Shown in pieces: positions 46,027 through 58,695 of a stretch of DNA of 64,000 bases. Position numbers and translations under genes: made by a program. Origin of the DNA: Vandiemenella viatica (Eukaryota > Arthropoda > Insecta > Orthoptera > Morabidae); the NCBI GenBank assembly GCA_031002005.1, contig JARYHS010009186.1, positions 185,158,437 to 185,222,436 on the forward strand, in the 5' to 3' direction. Within the stretch, counting starts at the first letter, position 1. Every line of letters starts with the position of its first letter. Under the pieces are notes generated by a model. It ran no database searches, was not told the origin of the DNA, and was given only the letters and a program-made list of their open reading frames with translations.

Positions 46027-48147
46027 GTAAGCTAACGCCACTCTCTGATTGTATCTACCTTTTTCTTACTTCACTACGGTGCCGCTACCAGATTTTTTAC
46101 TAATATTGTAATAGTATGTTTGAAACTGAAACAAAATGTGAAATAGTTGTATCATTCGTTGAAAACTGATGATGTGTGGCACACATTTCGTTAGGTTCTG
46201 CATTTACCATCCACATTTAAAGTAGAAACATTAATGTGTATGAAGTATCATTTTAATGATGGGAACGTTTAGATAGTTTGCAATAGGAGTTTGTCATAAT
46301 CGTTTAATTTATTAATTTTGCAATGGAAATCGTCTCCAATTTCCGGATTATATACGGACACTATGCACGCAAACTCAAAATGCCAGTTTATAGTAAGAAG
46401 AATTATAATAAGTGTTTTTATGTTTTTCACTCCCTCTCAGATTTGTAATTTAACTGTATATTAACAGTTCCCATAAGTTTTTCCACGTGAGTTCTCTGTC
46501 ATTTTTTCTTAAATTTCTAACATCAACGTCACAGAAACATGTTAACAAAATCAGATTTGAGAATAGAACAAATGTAACCTCTATACTTATATACGATCTG
46601 AGTTTTCATCATTAATTTATTAAAAATCTACAGTAACGATTCATTAGCAAAGTACACAATTCTAATTGAGAATTTTAAGTGGAATAAAAATAATCTGCCG
46701 AGTTATGGTATGTAGATTGTAAAATATTATGTACACCAGTTCCCGCGTGCACGTCACCATTGTTGTAGGTAATGGATTTCTTTATATTCAATCATGATAA
46801 GCATTTCCAGTACTAGAATATTTGAGTCAGACAATATTAAAATGATACATTATATTACCGAACAATTAAATTAACAGCCTCATTTTTCAGCGTGTCGATG
46901 TCACATCGAAATACGATATAATGTAAGCCGTTACTAATGTAACTACAATGTAAAGTTTTGTTGAAATCGTTGGTTCCGTATTCCGGTATTTATGTATAGT
47001 TTTTTAATGTATTGCTCCAGTTTAGAATGTGACTGCAAAAGAATTTTGTCACTTACTACTTAGTGAATTCTTTTCGAAATTCTAATGGCAGAGCTCATCA
47101 TAAAGAAAGGATAAGATGTTGGTCCACATATGTAGTTCCATGCCATGAAAAACGCACACTTTGCGAAATGAATCAATAACGTCGTTTACGTTCAGCAAGC
47201 ACTTTGATTGGTTTTGTTTATTTGTTAATTAAAATCTTGAATTGCCGCAACTACGGAACACCTAATTAGAAACATTTCATCCCATTTAAAATAAATGACT
47301 TTTATGATAAATGCATATCGTGGTTTTTTCAACCCTTTACCTGTAATTGTTACCTGAAATAAGGTGGGCACAACATTATAGCGTAACTTTAAATCCTGTT
47401 TCAAACCACAAAAAATACTGCCCTACAGTGAGATCTTGAGCTCCTCACAATGTAGTTTCGTATTTATTTTTATTTTTTTTAATAAATACAGTAAATATGT
47501 TCCGTATGCTTCAAGCAGTTGATCTTATTAGTGGTATGTGAAATTAAGTTTGGTGATGCTAAATTTAATTTAGGTACTTCTTCTATATTTTTGAACGTCG
47601 CAGATTACGTTGATGCTTTCTTAATTTACCGACATCAACTTTTTAACATTTTTTTCCGTTTCCATGCTATAAGTTCCCATAAAATAGATTTTAATTGAGA
47701 AACCAAAAGAAGTGCGCGTTACAACAAGCTGTCTGAAAAGTCAATGGCGCTAAAAATATCTTACGAGCAATGTTATATCAATTAATATGAATAATCGCGT
47801 ATCACTTTCGCAAACTGTAATAGTTCTTAATACCCTGAAAACAATTATTTATTTCTTGAATTTATTATTATTGTATACTATTGAATTTCTATATAACAGT
47901 TGCAATGTTTTCTGTCCTATCACCTATTCGAAATTACTATTTGTGTAAATATGTTATCTTTTGGGTGTGTATTGAGATTGTCGTATGTTTTAGAAACGTG
48001 AAATGAAATGCATTCAGTGTCTGCGAAACATTATTAATATCGTAATATAACCATCGTTTTAGTTTGTAAAACTAATCACCTGAAAAAAGCAAGTATTCTT
48101 CGAGTTGGCTGAGTGTCAGTTTGGGATAGTCACCTGATTATACCACC
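46027..48147. other. Putative intron sequence (copy B)
   Basis: Counterpart of 19487-21619. Nothing recognised. Confidence 0.35.
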
Positions 48148-49496
48148 TAAAGCATATAGTACTCTCTTCGTAGCTTTGTACAATGGGTTTAATAAGCTAC
48201 AGGAGAAAATTCAGCGCTGTAGTACCTTACCTTGAAATTTTATTTAAAATGAGTTTGGAGTCTTGTTGCTTACCAGAAGATTGGAAAAGAGCGATAGTAG
48301 TACCGGTTCATAAAGGAGAGGTTACAAATAGGGTTGAAAATTACAGGCGAATTAGTTAGACATCAGTGATGGAGAGATTGATATGCAACTATATCAGAAA
48401 TGTCTGTGAGGAAAGAAACTGGTTTTCAAATCGACAATATGGATTTAGGCAAGGATATTCATGTGAATCACAGATGGTGGGCTATATGCAAGATATTTCA
48501 GATGAATTGGACAAGGGAGGCCAAGTTGATAGTGTGGCACTAGATTTTTCTAAGGCGTTTGAGAGAGTGAGTGATAAAATGTTTTTAAATAAACTTAAAT
48601 CTATTGGACTGGATGAAATAGTTACTCTTTGGGTGGAGGAATTCTTAAAAGCCAGAAATCAAAGTGTTAGAGTAGGAGGAACTACATTATCAAAAGAGGT
48701 GGAAGTAAATATGGGAGTACCACAGGGTAGTGTACAGGGGCCATTGCTGTTCATAATTGTAATGAATAACTGTGTTGATGGATTACTGTCAGAGTCTAGG
48801 TATTTTGCAGATGATATAATGGTATACAATAGGATCAAAACAGCTGAAGACTGAACAGCTGCAGGGTGACCTGCATAGAATATCTAAATTGGTTAGTCAA
48901 CATGGAATGAAGATAAATGCCTAGAAAAGCCAGCTTATTAGGTACACAGATAAAAAACAAAAGTTTAATTTCGATTATAGGGTGGGGTCAGAATTGCTTG
49001 TTAGAAGCTTGAAGTGTAAATATCTTGGTATAATGTTTGATAACAAACTCAATTTGGCAGATTACTTTGGGAAGGTGGCAGGAAAAGGTTACAAAATCCT
49101 TCATTTACTGGAGAAGGTGATGAGAGGATATACCAGAGAAGTTAGGGAGTTGGGTTACAAAACTTTGGTCAGACCATTGGATGAATATGGTGGTGTAGAT
49201 TGGGGCCCACATTTTGGTTATCAAATACAGGAGTTGGAAGGTGTGCAGAGAAGAACAGCTAGATTTGTGTGTGGTAGTTATTGCATTCCCCAGTCAGTTA
49301 CTGATATGATAAAGAAGCTGGATTGGGACTGATTGGAGGAAAGGATGAGGGTGAAGAGAATGCTGGGAATGTACAGGGCACATGTTGGCGATGGAGCTTG
49401 GGGGGATGTTAGTCAAAGAGTTAGGAATGTTGTATGGAAGGGGAAAGGTGACCATGACCACAAGCTTGCGCTCGATTTCATGCATAAGGGAGCGGG

Positions 49497-49530
<34 letters not shown>

Positions 49531-49763
49531 GTAAGGTTGTCAAGGACTGGAACAAATTAGCAAGTGTAGTGAAGAATAATTTTCCAAAAACGCTTAAGGA
49601 ATTTAGAATTCAAATTTGTAAATCATAATAATAAATGGGGGAGGAATTTAACATTAAAATTATAAAAGAAATTTTTAAAAAATGTGTATATAAAAAAGGG
49701 GTAAATGGAATTGCCACCAGAGTGTTAACTCCATTGCAATTAAAAATAAATAATAATAATAAT
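48148..49763 (+). pseudogene. 5'-truncated Jockey/CR1-like LINE, reverse transcriptase fragment (copy B)
   Basis: Counterpart of 21620-23194 with the same RT motifs. This copy keeps a stretch lost in A (AGKGYKILHLLEKVMRGY near 49080) and reads YNRIKTAED before its stop. A T-run near the 3' part has grown to 31 T (49499-49529) against 10 in copy A. Inactive. Confidence 0.8.
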
Positions 49764-52403
49764 TGTAGAAAAAACATTTTAGTACCAATACAATACATTC
49801 ATTTTCCATTGATTCCAATATAAGAGACTGGCTCTGTGGGATGTGGAAAGTTGTCGATTTACAGATAAACAGTTGCATAACAAAATAATAAGTATACCAG
49901 TAGATGTACAGTCATAGCATACATGGTACATTAAAAAATTCCATAGCAAAATAATACATACACCACAAGATATACAGTCATAGCATACATGGTACCGAAA
50001 ACAATTGCATAACAAAATAATACATACACCAGGTGATGTACAGTCATAGCTTACATGGTAAATTAATTATGTAAACTACATTTATACAAGCTACAGGCAG
50101 TTATTTTTTAGATACCTTAGAAATAAATTCTTCGACAGAGTAGAAGGAGTTGTGAATTAAAAATTCTTTCAATTTTTTCCTGAATTTATTCTTATCATCT
50201 ACTAGACATTTAATATGTGTTGGGAGCTTATTGAAGATATGTATCCCTGAATACCGGACCCCTTTTTGAACAAATGACAGTGACTTGTAATCCTTGTGAA
50301 GATCATTTTTACTTCTTGTGTATTTTACTATTTGTTTCAAACAAAGTATAATTTGTGACTACAAAGGACATTAATGTGTTTATATACTCAGACACTAATG
50401 TTAAAATCCCTAACTTCTTGAACAGCTTTCTACATGAAGTTCTATTGCTAACCCCACACATAAATCTTATTACACACTTTTGGGCACTGAACACTTTGTC
50501 TCTATGGGTAGAATTGCCCCCAGAATATTATTCCATATGACAATAAGGAGTGAAAATAAACTAGCTGCCTCATACGGAGATACCGATAGCTGAAATTGTA
50601 CGAATTACAAATGTGGCTGCACCCAATCACTTTTATAAGTCAGAAACATGTACTTTCCAATTTAAATTGCGATCAATATACAAACCTAGAAATTTCACAC
50701 TCTCTACCTCTTGAATGGACTGACCTGCAAATTTTATGCCTATATCTGGTCTTAATCTGTGTGATGTACTGAACTGCATATACTGAGTTTTATCAAAGTT
50801 TAACCATTTATTAATCAGTTCAAAGACATATTTTGAAATATATTCTGTAGATAAATCTGGAGTATTTTTAATTCCTATGTTTGTGTCATCTGCGAATTGG
50901 ACAAATTTTGAATTTTTAGATGAAACACAGGGTGGATAATTTATATATATATTAAAAACAATAGTGGTTCCAATATTGAACCCTGAGGTACTCCACATCT
51001 GATTAATTTCCACTCAGAAAAACAGTGGACCTCTTAAGGCAGCCTTAAAATTCTCCATTGATACTTTCTGTTTTCTATTTAAAAGGTAAGAACTAAGCCA
51101 TTTATTAATAATTCCATCTATGCCATAATACTTAAGTTTCTGTATCAGAATTTTATGATCTACAAAGTCAAATGCCGTAGATAAGTCACAAAAAATTCCC
51201 ACTGGAATTAATTTATCATTTATTCTTTCTAAAATATTGTCAGTGAATGCAAATATAGCTTGTTCTGTTCAATGACCCTTTTGAAAACCAAATTGTGATT
51301 TAGTTAGAATATTATTATTTGTAAAGTGTTTATAAACTCTATTTTACATTGCTTTCTCAAAAACTTTGGAGAAGGCTGTTAGTAATGAAATTGGTCGGTA
51401 ATTCGACACGGCTACCTTACAGGTATCTCCCTTTTTATAGAGTGGTTTAACTACAGCATACTTAAGCCTTTCTGGAAAAGTACCCTAAAGTAAAGTTATA
51501 TTAAACAGATAACTTAGTATATTACTTAATTCTGTAGAGCACAATTTAATTAATCTGCTGGAAATCCCATCATAACCACTTGAGTATTTGCTCTTAAGGG
51601 ATCTGATGATTTTTCTTATTTCTTCTGGAGTAGCTAATTTTACAGACATAAAGTTAAATTTTTCTTGGAAGCCTGTTCTGACAAAATCCATTCTGTGTAT
51701 CACTGAGCTATTAGCAGTCAATTTATCAGCAACAGCTAAAAACGTTTATTAAATATATCAGCAATTGAAAAATTAGATTCTACTGAATTTTCTATGATAA
51801 AAATATCATTACTTGTTTGATTACTTTTTCCTATTTCTTTTTTACAATGTCCCATATTGTCTTAATTTTCTTTTCAGAATCTTGAATTTTATGTTTGTAG
51901 TACATACTTTTATATTCTTTAATAACCTTTTTCAGTATTTTGCAGTACTGTTTGTAACGTGTTTTAACATTAGCATTCTCACTGTTCCTAGAGGAAATAT
52001 ACAACGTCCTTTTATCAATGCATGATGTTCTGATGCCAATAGTTATCCAAGGTTTTTGTTGTTTTTGAGAAGCACGACACTTTTTCAAAGGGAAGCAACT
52101 TTCAAAGTAATTTAATACAATGCTACTAAAAATGTTGTATTTATCATCCATACCTTGTGCACTGTAAACGTGTTCCCAGTTTGTGGTATTGAGACATTTT
52201 ATAAAACAAGTAACTGACTCATCATTTATTACACGTTGAAGTTTAAAAACATTACTCTTAGAGCTAGTTCCTATTGAAGTATTGATGGTTAATAACTGGG
52301 AATCGTGATCCGAAAGTCCATTGATGGATGGCTTGATGGCATAACTGAAATTTGAAGTTATTTAGGAAAACATTGTCTATAGCTGACTGACTTTTATTCA
52401 TTA
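49764..52403 (-). pseudogene. CR1-like LINE remnant, 3' part (copy B)
   Basis: Counterpart of 23195-25820. RT pieces are 51485-51721, 51014-51202 (FCDLSTAFDFVDH, with altered residues), 50633-51013 (FADDTN) and the C-terminal 50101-50494. It is more degraded than copy A, and PQGS is disrupted near 50990-51013. The element continues at 57237 beyond the Helitron. Confidence 0.8.
49870..50060. repeat. About 62-bp tandem repeat in LINE 3' UTR, three units (copy B)
   Basis: Same three units as 23300-23486, each ending TACAGTCATAGC.TACATGGTA. Confidence 0.75.
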
Positions 52404-52616
52404 CTAGCTGTTACCCGCGACTTCGTACGCGTGGACTTGGAGTTTCATTGCCAGAATTGGATATAGAAAACTGTTAGTAAGATTTGTCCCAAACAACACC
52501 GAGTCGACATAATATGATGGAAAGCCATCATTATATCATCCTATCGTCTAATATGTCTCATGAAGAGAATCAATTTACAACATATTTAAAAACAGAAAAG
52601 TAAGCGAAGGTGCGGG

Positions 52617-52650
52617 GATGTGTGTGTGTGTGTGTGGGGGGGGGGGGGGG
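52617..52650. repeat. (TG)n and G-run microsatellite inside Helitron
   Basis: TGTGTGTGTGTGTGTG is followed by an unbroken G-run of about 16, in the Helitron's 3' subterminal region. Confidence 0.9.
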
Positions 52651-53204
52651 GTTAACTGATGGCAGCTTTATTTCAGCTTGGTTTTTTCTTCTTTATTCAA
52701 CATGAGCATCTGAATCTTATAATCTAATAGCAGCACATTGTCTTCTAGACCTGCACCTTAGGCCAGGTTTACGTCCGCAAGGCATGTCAAAAAGGAAGAC
52801 AAATTGGTGCCAGAAACTTTTATACAGACACAAATGAATAGTACAGTGCAGAGCAAATTGACTTCTATACTAAATAATAAGTTTTGTTTCTTATCGAAAT
52901 TTATTAACAAATCAAACACTAACAGACTGCGCGACTGAGCAACCAACGTAACATTACAGACTAACACACGAATCTGTCTGTCTTTCATCATTCGATAAGT
53001 TCTTAAAATTTCGTGACTAAAACTGTTATTCATACCGAAAAAATGTCCTGTGTCCGTCCTACACTATTTCATTGTTAAATTCCATCAATATTGATATAGC
53101 CATTTAGTCGTCAAAACGTAACAAAAAGACAGAAACTTACTTCCACAATTATAATATAATAGTTGGTACCCACAAATTCGTTCGTGATTGTAAAGTATTC
53201 ATAT

Positions 53205-56200
53205 TGACAGCTGTAGACATCTAACCACCATAGTGCACAATGGGAGACTCGATACTATTACCACACACAAATACCAGTCTTCTGCGCTATATAGTTCCGG
53301 CAGCAAAGTAAAATTTACGGATACACACAAGTCTTTGGATGAAATACGAAAATATTCATGATCGACCAATTTCAAACACCATATCTCACACGCTCCCACA
53401 GTTACCGAATTTCGGCCAACGTTGAGATCGATGGGTGACTCTGTGTTACTACCACACAAAAACGCCGGTGATAGTTTTCACTCAAAAGTGATACACCGAG
53501 ACACATGCGTCTTTGGCTGAAATATGAAATTGCCGCAGGTCGACCATTTTCATCCCCCATGTCTTCCACACCCCCATAGCTACAGACATCTAACAACCAT
53601 AGTGCACGACAACAGACACGATTCTACCACCCCACATAAACACCAATGCTCTATGCTATGTAGTCGTGGCAGAAACGATAAATCTGCAGAGACACATGCC
53701 TTTCGTCGAAATACGAAAATATCCTTGGTCGGCCACTTACAACCACCATATCTAACACAGTACCAAAGTTTCTGAAATTCGGCCGCTGTTGTGATCGAAA
53801 GGTGACTCTGTGCTACTACTACACACAAACGCCAGTTATCTGTGATCTATAGTTTTCGCTGAAAAGTGATACACCATGACACTTTTGTCTTTGGCAGAAG
53901 TATGAAATTGCCACAGGTCGACCACTTTCAACCCCCATATCTCCCACACCCCCATAGCTACCGACATCTAACAACCATAGTGCACTACATGAGATACGAT
54001 TCTACTACCAAACACAAACACCAATGTTCTATGCTATGTAGTTGTGGCAGAAAAGTGACATATGCGGAAACAGTCGAAATACGAAAATATCCTTGGTCGG
54101 CCACTTACAACCACCATATCTACCACAGTACCACAGTTTCTGAAAATCGGCCGCTGTTGTAATCGAAAGGTGACTTTCTGCTACTACTACACACAAACGC
54201 CAGTTATCTGTGATCTATAGTTTTCGCTGAAAAGTGATACACCATGACACTTTTGTCTTTGGCAGAAGTATGAAATTGCCACAGATTGATCACTTTCAAC
54301 CCCCATATCTCCCACACCCCCATAGCTACCGACATCTAAGAACCATAGTGCACTACATGAGATACGATTCTACTACCAAACACAAACACCAATGCTCTAT
54401 GCTATGTAGTTGTGGCAGAAAAGTGACATATGCGGAAACAGTCGAAATACGAAAATATCCTTGGTCGGCCACTTGCAACCACCATATCTACCACAGTACC
54501 ACAGTTTCTGAAAATCGGCCGCTGTTGTGATCGAAAGGTGACTTCTGTGCTACTACTACACACAAACGCCAGTTATCTGTGATCTATAGTTTTCGCTGAA
54601 AAGTGATACACCATGACACTTTTGTCTTTAGGCAGAAGTATGAAATTGCCACAGGTCGACCACTTTCAACCCCCATATCTCCCACACCCCCATAGCTACC
54701 GACATCTAACAACCATAGTGCACTACATGAGATACGATTCTACTACCAAACACAAACACCAATGCTCTATGCTATGTAGTTGTGGCAGAAAAGTGACATA
54801 TGCGGAAACAGTCGAAATACGAAAATATCCTTGGTCGGCCACTTACAACCACCATATCTACCACAGTACCACAGTTTCTGAAAATCGGCCGCTGTTGTGA
54901 TCGAAAGGTGACTTTCTGCTACTACTACACACAAACGCCAGTTATCTGTGATCTATAGTTTTCGCTGAAAAGTGATACACCATGACACTTTTGTCTTTGG
55001 CAGAAGTATGAAATTGCCACAGGTCGACCACTTTCAACCCCCATATCTCCCACACCCCCATAGCTACCGACATCTAACAACCATAGTGCACTACATGAGA
55101 TACGATTCTACTACCAAACACAAACACCAATGCTCTATGCTATGTAGTTGTGGCAGAAAAGTGACATATGCGGAAACAGTCGAAATACGAAAATATCCTT
55201 GGTCGGCCACTTACAACCACCATATCTACCACAGTACCACAGTTTCTGAAAATCGGCCGCTGTTGTGATCGAAAGGTGACTTTCTGCTACTACTACACAC
55301 AAACGCCAGTTATCTGTGATCTATAGTTTTCGCTGAAAAGTGATACACCATGACACTTTTGTCTTTGGCAGAAGTATGAAATTGCCACAGGTCGACCACT
55401 TTCAACCCCCATATCTCCCACACCCCCATAGCTACCGACATCTAACAACCATAGTGCACTACATGAGATACGATTCTACTACCAAACACAAACACCAATG
55501 CTCTATGCTATGTAGTTGTGGCAGAAAAGTGACATATGCGGAAACAGTCGAAATACGAAAATATCCTTGGTCGGCCACTTACAACCACCATATCTACCAC
55601 AGTACCACAGTTTCTGAAAATCGGCCGCTGTTGTGATCGAAAGGTGACTTTCTGCTACTACTACACACAAACGCCAGTTATCTGTGATCTATAGTTTTCG
55701 CTGAAAAGTGATACACCATGACACTTTTGTCTTTAGCAGAAGTATGAAATTGCCACAGGTCGACCACTTTCAACCCCCATATCTCCCACACCCCCATAGC
55801 TACCGACATCTAACAACCATAGTGCACTACATGAGATACGATTCTACTACCAAACACAAACACCAATGCTCTATGCTATGTAGTTGTGGCAGAAAAGTGA
55901 CATATGCGGAAACAGTCGAAATACGAAAATATCCTTGGTCGGCCACTTACAACCACCATATCTACCACAGTACCACAGTTTCTGAAAATCGGCCGCTGTT
56001 GTGATCGAAAGGTGACTTTCTGCTACTACTACACACAAACGCCAGTTATCTGTGATCTATAGTTTTCGCTGAAAAGTGATACACCATGACACTTTTGTCT
56101 TTGGCAGAAGTATGAAATTGCCACAGGTCGACCACTTTCAACCCCCATATCTCCCACACCCCCATAGCTACCGACATCTAAGAACCATAGTGCACTACAT

Positions 56201-57190
56201 GAGATACGATTCTACTACCAAACACAAACACCAATGCTCTATGCTATGTAGTTGTGGCAGAAAAGTGACATATGCGGAAACAGTCGAAATACGAAAATAT
56301 CCTTGGTCGGCCACTTGCAACCACCATATCTACCACAGTACCACAGTTTCTGAAAATCGGCCGCTGTTGTGATCGAAAGGTGACTTTCTGCTACTACTAC
56401 ACACAAACGCCAGTTATCTGTGATCTATAGTTTTCGCTGAAAAGTGATACACCATGACACTTTTGTCTTTGGCAGAAGTATGAAATTGCCACAGGTCGAC
56501 CACTTTCAACCCCCATATCTCCCACACCCCCATAGCTACCGACATCTAAGAACCATAGTGCACTACGTGAGATACGATTCTACTACCAAACACAAACACC
56601 AATGCTCTATGCTATGTAGTTGTGGCAGAAAAGTGACATATGCGGAAACAGTCGAAATACGAAAATATCCTTGGTCGGCCACTTGCAACCACCATATCTA
56701 CCACAGTACCACAGTTTCTGAAAATCGGCCGCTGTTGTGATCGAAAGGTGACTTTCTGCTACTACTACACACAAACGCCAGTTATCTGTGATCTATAGTT
56801 TTCGCTGAAAAGTGATACACCATGACACTTTTGTCTTTGGCAGAAGTATGAAATTGCCACAGGTCGACCACTTTCAACCCCCATATCTCCCACACCCCCA
56901 TAGCTACCGACATCTAACAACCATAGTGCACGACAGGAAAGACGATTCTACTACCACACACAAACACCAAAGCTCTATGTTATGTAGTTGTGGCAGGAAA
57001 GAGAAGTATACGGAGATTCGAATTTTTGGTCGAAATATGAAAACGCCCTGCACTGACCAACTTTAATCATTATATCTCCCACATCCCCACAGCTTTCGGC
57101 ATTCGGCCAACGTTGTGCACGACAGGAAACTCCATGCTACTTCCACCCACAAACATCAGTGATCTGTGCTAGGTAGTGGTGGCTGAAAAG
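53205..57190. repeat. 368-bp dimeric satellite array, about 10 units
   Basis: Units repeat every 368-369 bp: the GTGATACACCATGACAC register recurs at 53866, 54234, 54603, 54972, 55340, 55708, 56076, 56444 and 56812, plus a diverged one at 53490. Each unit is two diverged ~184-bp monomers: AAACACCAATGCTCTATGCT...GGCAGAAAAGTGACATA and AAACGCCAGTTATCTGTGAT...CGCTGAAAAGTGATACA align with each other. Central units are nearly identical, while edge units (before 53850 and after 56930) are diverged. A 98-codon open frame recurs in each unit but ends in a stop each time; I regard it as a by-product of homogenised sequence. Confidence 0.95.
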
Positions 57191-57236
57191 TGAAATATAG
57201 GAAAAAACACGTCTATTTTTATATATATATATAAGA

Positions 57237-57658
57237 TTTTAGTTGTAAAATTAACTACCCGAGTTAAATTGAATGAACTGACTAATGATTCAAACATGAC
57301 TTTACAGGGTAAGTTATTTAGAAAATCTACATTAAAATCACCACATACTTCTTTTCTGCTTAAAAATGTTAACAGGAGTTCAAATTGGTTCATAAAAATA
57401 GAAAAGTTTCCCAATGGTGCTATATATACTGTTACTATTATAAAAATTTCATTATTGAAATTTAGGCGTGTAGCACAAGCTTCAAAATGTTGATCAACAC
57501 AATACTTGCTAATACTTATATCCTCAAAACTATAACCATTTCTAAAATAAATGACAACTCCTCCTTTCTCCAAGTTCATTCTAGAATAATGAGAAGCTAA
57601 ATTAAAGTTAGTTACATTTGACATACCTATTCCTGTAGTGCCAATAGATATAGTAGAA
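57237..57658 (-). pseudogene. CR1-like LINE remnant, 5' part (copy B)
   Basis: Continuation of 49764-52403 beyond the Helitron. It reads SHYSRMNLEKGGVVIYF, TVYIAPLGNF (family YRAPSGNF, mutated), CGDFNVDFL and ESLVSSFNLTRVVNF. The 5' truncation point is the same as in copy A. Confidence 0.8.
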
Positions 57659-58464
57659 CGTTAAAAGGAGAAAATCGTTAAAGAACAAATTATCATACAA
57701 CCACAATAAAATTATTCAACATGTATTTCACATTTGTTAAAATGGTATGAAATAATGCATACAATAAGATTTTAAACTGGCTTAAGGCTTTAATATTCTT
57801 ATAATACCAAGACTGCCATTACAGAAATCATTTCAATATCTTTCTGTAAAAAAAAATGTTTGTTTTACAAACTTTACTAGAATTACAACACAATGACTGT
57901 TGCCGGAAATAACATTGGTGTGGTAAAGCTGTTAAATCTCTAACAGGAAATTGGTTCATAGGTAGTTAACCAAATCATTAAATTAATTCCTAGTTTTAGT
58001 TAAAAGAGTACTGAATCTAAAAATATAAAGCTTTTTAAAATAAAAGTCAACAACGTTGTAACAGCCCTCAAACCTAAAATTAAATGGAGTTGTATTTTAT
58101 AAATCATTTTTAGTCAGCTAGAGTTTGTTTGAATATGATCTTGTATGTTTGTTTTGTAATTTACTGTAAATTAAGGTGTATAGACTTTGTTTTATGAAAA
58201 GAAATTATTTAGAGGCCATGTAATACGTTTAAGGACAGTACTGTGCAAGAGAATTCCTTAAATGTTAGTAATTCCAAGTATTAATGCAAGTTACGATGTC
58301 TAAAGGACAATTTGCTACAGTTTAAAATAATTTCTGTGTATAATTTTGTGTTTAAGTATCTTTAATTTCCATATCTGACCATTTTGTAATGATTGCAAAT
58401 GATTATGTATTAATTCTGATTGTTTTTAATATGTTTAAGTATTGTTAATGTTCGAGAAATGTCT
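57659..58464. other. Putative intron sequence (copy B)
   Basis: Counterpart of 26223-27041. Nothing recognised. Confidence 0.35.
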
Positions 58465-58695
58465 GTCGGAATCAAGGCCGGCGCTAGGAATTTCGGGTCC
58501 GGGGTAAAACATGCGACCTTTTTTTTAGCTCTACAAACTGGTCGGCGACAATGGGCAGATTCTTGTCTTCATGGCCTGAGGGCCCCTACAGTCAGTGATC
58601 GGGGATCAGGGCCCCCCACCATCAGCCGGCGGGCCCGGGTACTTTTGCCCCGGTTACCCCTCCCCCCCCCCCTTAACCCCGGCCCTGGTCGGAAT
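58465..58695. mobile_element. Small hAT-type MITE with 8-bp target duplication (copy B)
   Basis: The element at 58473-58687 (215 bp) has the same ends (CAAGGCCGGCG / CCGGCCCTG) and GTCGGAAT on both sides. The internal C-run differs from copy A, and the right end reads AACCCCGG instead of AACGCCGG. Confidence 0.82.

Larger units (their letters stand above)
52404..57236 (-). mobile_element. Non-autonomous Helitron carrying satellite array
   Basis: On the minus strand the element begins TCTTATATATATATATAAAA at 57236 and ends CGCGGGTAACAGCTAG at 52404, inserted precisely between A and T with no target duplication. Joining the flanks gives TTCATTATTTTAGTTG, matching the uninterrupted copy A site (TTCATTATTCTAGTTG, about 25820). 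These are the hallmarks of Helitrons (5' TC, 3' CTRR, A^T target). A GC hairpin, CGCG-TACGAAGT-CGCG, lies about 12 bases from the 3' end. There is no Rep/helicase coding. The interior is mostly a 368-bp tandem repeat. It disrupts the endonuclease region of a dead LINE. Confidence 0.88.

Noticed and set aside
53866..57066. Nine successive ~98-codon open frames in the tandem array
   Set aside because: Each is the same satellite unit read in one frame and closed by a stop. Homogenised repeats keep frames alike without selection, and there is no start context or splice evidence.
53205..57190. CRISPR-like direct repeats
   Set aside because: Units are contiguous 368-bp repeats without unique spacers, in a eukaryotic transposon.
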